This document shows, in pieces, positions 58,863 through 64,000 of a DNA stretch of 64,000 nt; position 1 is the stretch's first letter; every line of letters starts with the position of its first letter. Both the position numbers and the translations under genes were made by a program. The stretch is from the NCBI RefSeq assembly GCF_000004195.4, contig NC_030677.2, positions 199,491,743 through 199,555,742 on the forward strand. Reading direction: 5' to 3'. The notes beneath the pieces are model-generated. The model did no database searches and was not told the DNA's origin. It saw nothing but the letters and a program-made list of their open reading frames with translations. This stretch comes from Xenopus tropicalis (taxonomy: Eukaryota; Chordata; Amphibia; Anura; Pipidae).

Positions 58863-60374
58863 GCAGTATTAGATGCCCACCCTGTATTTTTATGCAGGCT
58901 GCTTTCTGTTTAAGGACCTGGTAAAACTGAACACGGGGACAGGTATGTGGCCATAGCAGATCAAGGTGCGCTGGTTTTGTATTTTGTGTTTTTTGCTTCC
59001 TATGACTTTTTCCCCACAGAGCTGAATCTCTTACTGCCTGTGTTCTTGACATTGTCTGCTTCTTGGTATCATCCCTTGAATTCTGGGGCCAACTTTCTCC
59101 TCTAATGGTAATGCTTACTCCCTGTACTGTGACTTTGTTACGGCTGACCCCTTCACGGTGCTGGCAATATCACCCAAGCACTCCTCTACCCTCAGCCATT
59201 TTGGCACCAGCTGTATATTGTAGGTGGAGGAGAGGCCTTTTCTAGAATAGATACCAACTTGGAACTGTTTATTCATTGACATCGCTTCCCCAAACTGGCC
59301 AATCCCTACACCCTTTGACCATGTTCACTGGCATGATTTCTTCTGCCTAGCAGCCAGGGCACCTAGTCCATTCAGGCAGGAAATAAACTGCTGTTCATCC
59401 CACCTCACCTTTTATGACATATCCTCTTGGTCAAGCTGACCAATGTAAATGAATAGAGAAATGTCTTACAATCCAAAAGCCAGCAATAGTTTTATTTCAT
59501 ATATAGATATGCTTGGTGGGATATTATTATTCCATGTTCAACCATAATTCTGCTGAATATTAAAGTTGGGAGGATAGGGTCATATCAACCTGATATTCAA
59601 GAGATCAGAAAAAGCAATAACCGTTCAAGCTTTAAACATTTGTAACCCAAACATTCACAGGCTCTGCAACATTAACCATGTCATTGTGACTTTTATCTGT
59701 GGCTTGGCTTAGTAATGGAAAGCTACAATTCTTTCATCTCAAGAACAGAAGTGCTTGTAACTTGCAGAGAGTGATTTAAAGAATCAAGATTGTCAGCTAT
59801 ATGGGCAAAATATGTCAAACTGGCTAAAAAATAAGGATTACGCCGGGAATTGTCATGGCTACTCCTTCTATAGAAAAAGCCTCTGTTTATTCCTAAGCTC
59901 ACACAAGCTCTGAATTGCTGTCCAACTTGAGTATGAAGCAATAAACTTTTGTCAGCTTTCCTTTATCCTTCTAGCAGTTATAGAGCTCATATACACAGTA
60001 TATTGGAAGTGTTTGGTGCATGAGAATGCTGAACTCTTTGCAGCACGAGGTGCCATTACGGGGGGACTACTCCCATAAAAAATAGTTTTGGGGGGAAAAA
60101 TGTAATTTTCCAGTGTACATTCATTAAATATGTACAAAATGTAATTGTAAGTGTAACTGCCGTTGAAATCAGGATCTGTCTGTCTATCTCTGCACGCCTC
60201 AAGCAGTGTAGCAGTTTCCAGCTAATGAAACCTACAGGCAGAGATTAGGAGTCTGATACCATTTTGGGTACTGACTCCAGGGTCGGACTGAGGGGTGCAG
60301 GACTCAATGTAGCTGCCACCCCAGGGGTCCCACATCCCCCAAGTGGCCCCTGCTTTGGCCCCCACGGCAGTATA
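58863..60374. other. intergenic DNA, nothing recognised
   Basis: Chance frames only. Confidence 0.5.
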
Positions 60375-60704
60375 TTAAGGTGGCTATACACATAAAGATC
60401 CACTTGCCAAGCGAGCGAATCTTCTCCCGATATCTCCACGTACGGGTGGGCGATATCGGTGGAATTTAGGCTAATTTGGTGGTTTGGCCCTGGGGCCAAA
60501 TGATCAAATTATAAAGACTGGAATAGGCGCAGTCGGTTCGGGGACTGCGTCAGTGAGCCGATGCGGTCCCCGATCCGACTGAATTTTTTAACCTGCCCGA
60601 TCAATATCTGGCCAATTTCATATCGGTCGGGCAGGCCAGTCATTGTTTCCCCTACATGGGCCGATATTGCCAGCTACAATTGGCCCGTGTATGGCCAGCT
60701 TTAC
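60375..60704 (+). mobile_element. hairpin-array MITE, moderately diverged
   Basis: attaaggtggctatacacat start and cgtgtatggccagcttta end; gatatctccacgtacgggtgg, ttggccctggggccaa and ggggactgcgtc...gatgcggtcccc modules in reference order. Confidence 0.85.
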
Positions 60705-61080
60705 AGTGTCCTATTTCCCAGATAATAGTCATAATAAAGTAATTCTCAGCCCAGTGTGTAGTTGTTTCACTAGTGGGAAGCCCTGCTGAGCTATTATAAC
60801 TTTATTGTTTTCATATTTTTGTCTTTTGTTTAAACTGTAGGTTTAGGGAATGTATCTAGTTTCTTTAATAAACAAAGTCACAATGACATGGGTTTAGTTA
60901 TAGATATAGACCCAAAATTCAACAGTATGCTCATTCATGTTGGCAGTGCCAGGTTTGGATGGCCAATAGGTTAATGCGTCAGCTTCCCAGTTAGAAGTTC
61001 TTTGGTTCACTGAGCTTTGGCAGTGATGAAATGCCTTGTATGTTATGTTCTTTCAATTAACATGGAAATACATTAGTATA
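60705..61080. other. intergenic DNA, nothing recognised
   Basis: No feature seen. Confidence 0.5.
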
Positions 61081-61663
61081 TTAAAGGAACAATAACACCA
61101 AAGAATGGAAATGTTTTAAAGGTGACATAGTGGATAAATGGGAAAAGCCCTAATTTTGTAGGCAAATATAAATAATATAAGGTGCTGTTTTCATTTTGGG
61201 CTAAAAATGAATCCTATATCTAAAAATGGCCCCTTTATTGGAGCTCCCTATAGATCCTATCGGTTCTCTGTCTGTGTTTCTAATGAGGGGAGGGCGTGTC
61301 CTAATGGTCCCAGCCAGAAGCAAAGCAGGAGGGGGAGAGCCAATCACAGCCCTGCAGTCACAAGCAAAGACAGGCTTCAGTTCCCTAGCACGTCAGCCTA
61401 GCTGCTGATTGGTTCCTATCCTACAGTGCCTGTACTGAGAGCTGCTCCAATCCAGGTGCCCCGAGGCCGCCCCCATTCGCGTGACTTTCTCCCTTTTTCC
61501 AGCTTGAATGGCTGCCTCCATGGCTACACAGCAGCTTATTTATATAAATTATAGGAGGGATTTAAAGCAAACACACAACTTTTACCAGTGCAGGGAAACA
61601 GAACATAATACAGTATATTAATTACTTTTATACTTTTTTATTTTTTCGTGTTACTGTTACTGT
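61081..61663 (+). mobile_element. T2-type MITE (taacaccaaa family)
   Basis: TTAAAGGAACAATAACACCA left end; the right end (ttttttcgtgttactgttac, near 61640-61663) is inverted but diverged and has lost its TTAA. Shares the taacaccaaa start with the outer MITE at 12748. Confidence 0.65.
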
Positions 61664-62282
61664 CAGAGTCGAAAGATTTATATACTGACTCCACAGCCCT
61701 GCCTGCATGACAAGTGACTTCTGCTATATTGTTTGATGAGTCAGAACCAGGAAACTGAAAGGAATACTGCTTTCAATAGCAATTACATTTACAAATACCT
61801 TTAAAAAACCACTAAACGTTTTAACTGCTTATAATTATTTTATTTTTTTTATTATGGAACAATGAGAATCAAGGAATAATAAGGATCGTTATGAAAAATC
61901 AAGATATAATGAAAAATTAAATGTAAAAGGTTCTAAAAAGCAAAAGCTACACAAAACAAGCCCAGTAACTACTGCAGTTTAGCAACATAAACAATAATAA
62001 TAACCTACTCAAACCAGTTCATGGAAATGTATAGAAAATGAACCTCATCCTTATTCCAGGCAGCCGTACTGGGGATATATGCCAAGTAGCCAATAAACCC
62101 TTGTTGACATATAGCTCCTGTCAATCATTTTTTCTAAGAATCCTGGGGAATGTAAATAAAAAACAAAAGACCAGAGACTCTTGGCATAAATATCCCTTTG
62201 TTGCAGCCAAACAATGTAAGAAATGTAATTTACTCTAGCATGGAATAGTCTGAGCTAAGGGTAACGACTTGCTACTGCCCTC
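61664..62282. other. AT-rich intergenic DNA, nothing recognised
   Basis: No feature seen. Confidence 0.5.
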
Positions 62283-62715
62283 TGTGGTACATTTAAAATG
62301 TTATTCTTGAACCGACAAATGTATTTGTAGCTGTAATATTGGTGTGTAGGCGCCATCTCAGTGCATTGTGCCTGAGTCTGAGCTTTCAGAAGGAGCCAGC
62401 GCTACACATTAGAACTGCTTTCAGTTAACCTATTGTTTCTCCTACTCCCATGTACCTGGAGGAGTCCCAACCCGGACTTGGATTTCTTACTATTGAGTGC
62501 TATTCTGATACCTACTGGGAGCTGCTATCTTGCTCCCTTCCCATTGCTCCCTTTCTAGCTGATCGGCTGCCAGGGGAAGGGGGTGGGGGATATCACTCCA
62601 ACTTGCAGCGCAGCAGTGTGACTGAAGCTTATCAGAGCACAGGTCACATGGCTGTGGCACCCTAGGAAATGAAGAATATGGCTAGCCCCATGTGAAATTT
62701 CAAACAAATATAAAA
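62283..62715 (+). mobile_element. T2-type MITE (gattctgtcgtga family), truncated forward copy
   Basis: atttaaaatgttattcttga through ggtgtgtaggcgccatctca to ggctagccccatgtgaaatt matches 18565-18860. Both termini are missing. Confidence 0.78.
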
Positions 62716-63056
62716 AAATACATGCGCACAACATGCATGTGATGTCACTCCCATAACCTGAGGTGCACATTAAGGTCCGGTGCCTAGGGTGGAAATGGAC
62801 CTACATACAGCCTTGATTAGATAAACAGAGAATTCCATATTTTGCTGGTAGAAGAGTAAATATGTTCTTTTTTGCCATTAATAACTATATAACTACACAT
62901 TACCAGCCCTTTCTTTCTAGTAATATTGTCATTTGAATTATTGTACAGCGTAGTGCTGGGCGGTATGACCAAAAATTTATATCACGGTATTTTTCAAAAT
63001 TATATCGGTATCACGGTATTTGACGGTATTTTTTTTTCCCCATGCATGATTAGGTG

Positions 63057-63480
63057 ACCACCCCAAACACCCGCCACCCGCACCCCCCCGCCACCCCAAA
63101 CACCCCCTCATCCGCACGCAGCCCCCCCCACCCCCCCATCCGCACGCACCCCCCCACCCCACCCCAAACACCCCACCCCAAACACCACCCCCCCATCGGC
63201 GCGCACCCCCCCCACCCTAAACACCCCCCCATCCGCACACACCCCCCCACCCCACCCCACCCCAAACACCCCTCCATCCGCACACACCCCCCCCACCCCA
63301 AACACCCCCCCATCCGCACACACACCCCCCCACCCCACCACATAAATATAACCCCCCACCCCACCCCATCCCAACCCCCCCAAACACAACCCCATCCCCT
63401 TCACATAAGTATAACCCACCCACCCCCACCCCAAACACCCCCCCATCCCCTTCACATAAATAACACCCCCCCATCCCCTT
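63057..63480 (+). repeat. C-rich degenerate array inside the hAT MITE
   Basis: Irregular repeats of caccccccatccgcacg and caccccaaacacc, nearly free of G on the + strand. The - strand has many GGGG runs with short spacers. Long proline- and glycine-rich frames on both strands are artefacts of this composition. Confidence 0.92.
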
Positions 63481-63581
63481 CACATAAAATATAATTACTT
63501 GCCAGGCACCCCCCGACAGCTCACATTGGTATCCGACTCTGAATGCGTCCTAGCGATGGCGCTTTTGTAGAGTGTGCGCGC

Positions 63582-63606
63582 TGACGTCGCGTGCGCGCTG
63601 ACGTCA
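63582..63606 (+). promoter_or_regulatory. CRE-like palindrome pair in the hAT MITE
   Basis: tgacgtcg at 63582-63589 and a full TGACGTCA at 63599-63606, in repeated gcgcgctgacgtc context. TGACGTCA is the consensus CREB/ATF site. Whether it acts is unknown. Confidence 0.4.
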
Positions 63607-64000
63607 CGCGCACACCCGGAAGTATTCACGCACACCGGTATGGGGGTATGTAGAAAATTCATATCGGTTTAAAAAAAAAAAAAACGGTGATCGGTTTTTA
63701 CCGGTATACCGCCCAGCACTAGTACAGCGCTGCGGAATATGTTGGTGCTTTATAAATAAATAATAATAATTTGAATTGCTTTATGTGTATATTCTATAAA
63801 TGACTGAACAAAAATATTTTGTGATGATTTTTTGTGCTTTTCTGCCATTAGGAAAACGCCATTAGTCACTGGTATAATAACCATCTTGTATGACGCAGTA
63901 GGGATACATGTTCTGAAATGTGTTGGTAGGTAAGTGAAAATAGCTGTACATTATCACTAGGTGATCAGTGGGACATCACATTATGCACATTACAATTTAA

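Larger units (their letters stand above)
62951..63721. mobile_element. hAT-type MITE with perfect 8-bp target duplication and a C-rich core
   Basis: Ends TAGTGCTGGGCGGTAT and ATACCGCCCAGCACTA. Perfect duplication GTACAGCG at 62943-62950 and 63722-63729. Interior: 63057-63480 is a C-rich array, then a CpG-rich stretch at 63540-63640. Confidence 0.95.

Noticed and set aside
63050..63494. Proline/threonine- and glycine-rich frames of up to 146 codons
   Set aside because: Products of the C-rich array in the hAT MITE; open in several frames because stops need A/T-rich codons.
1..64000. tRNA, rRNA or known small RNA genes
   Set aside because: No cloverleaf with intact A/B boxes or recognisable snRNA/snoRNA core was seen; a covariance-model scan would be needed to exclude them.

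Overview
The window is vertebrate DNA that fits a frog of the genus Xenopus. It is AT-rich and repeat-dense. It carries many TTAA-flanked elements with TTAAAGG-type ends, as in the T2/Kolobok MITEs described in Xenopus. It also holds hAT MITEs with 8-bp target duplications, a Tc1-like element, and 3' fragments of CR1/L2-type LINEs. I see no prokaryotic gene organisation; nearly all open frames longer than 60 codons are chance frames or lie inside transposons.

One gene is well supported: amacr (alpha-methylacyl-CoA racemase) on the + strand. Five coding exons (41711-41957, 43001-43144, 43788-43948, 46569-46755, 51247-51656) join in frame with GT..AG borders and phases 1,1,0,1. The product is 382 residues, the length of the human enzyme. 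The residues matching the known catalytic positions (His122, Asp152, Glu237) are present. The start codon lies 2 bases after a good 3' splice site. A GC-box, TATA-like and Inr-like block near 38.0-38.2 kb is therefore a candidate promoter with a non-coding first exon. A polyadenylation signal lies at 51882.

Layout. 0-9.5 kb: a six-hairpin MITE, a T2 element holding 35 copies of a 62-bp repeat and a LINE tail, more hairpin MITEs, and a reverse T2 copy broken by a hAT-like element. 9.5-16 kb: hAT and T2 MITEs, one T2-type element nested in another, and a tandemly expanded 113-bp-unit element. 16-17.5 kb: LINE reverse-transcriptase remnant whose own 3' coding part has become a 61-bp minisatellite. 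18-31 kb: copies of T2, hairpin and 113-bp-unit elements separated by single-copy DNA, some of which looks constrained. 31-32.6 kb: complete but dead Tc1-like transposon. 33-41.5 kb: hairpin MITEs, two more 113-bp arrays, and the amacr promoter candidate. 41.7-51.9 kb: amacr, with MITEs and an 82-bp minisatellite in its introns. 52-64 kb: intergenic, with foldback T2 elements, a LINE 3' end, and a hAT MITE carrying a very C-rich array.

No other protein-coding exon could be supported. In particular I saw no exon of the usual vertebrate neighbours of AMACR (C1QTNF3, SLC45A2). The most striking content is the repeat structure: a MITE built almost entirely of consecutive hairpins, and several unrelated transposons in which one short internal segment has grown into a tandem array.
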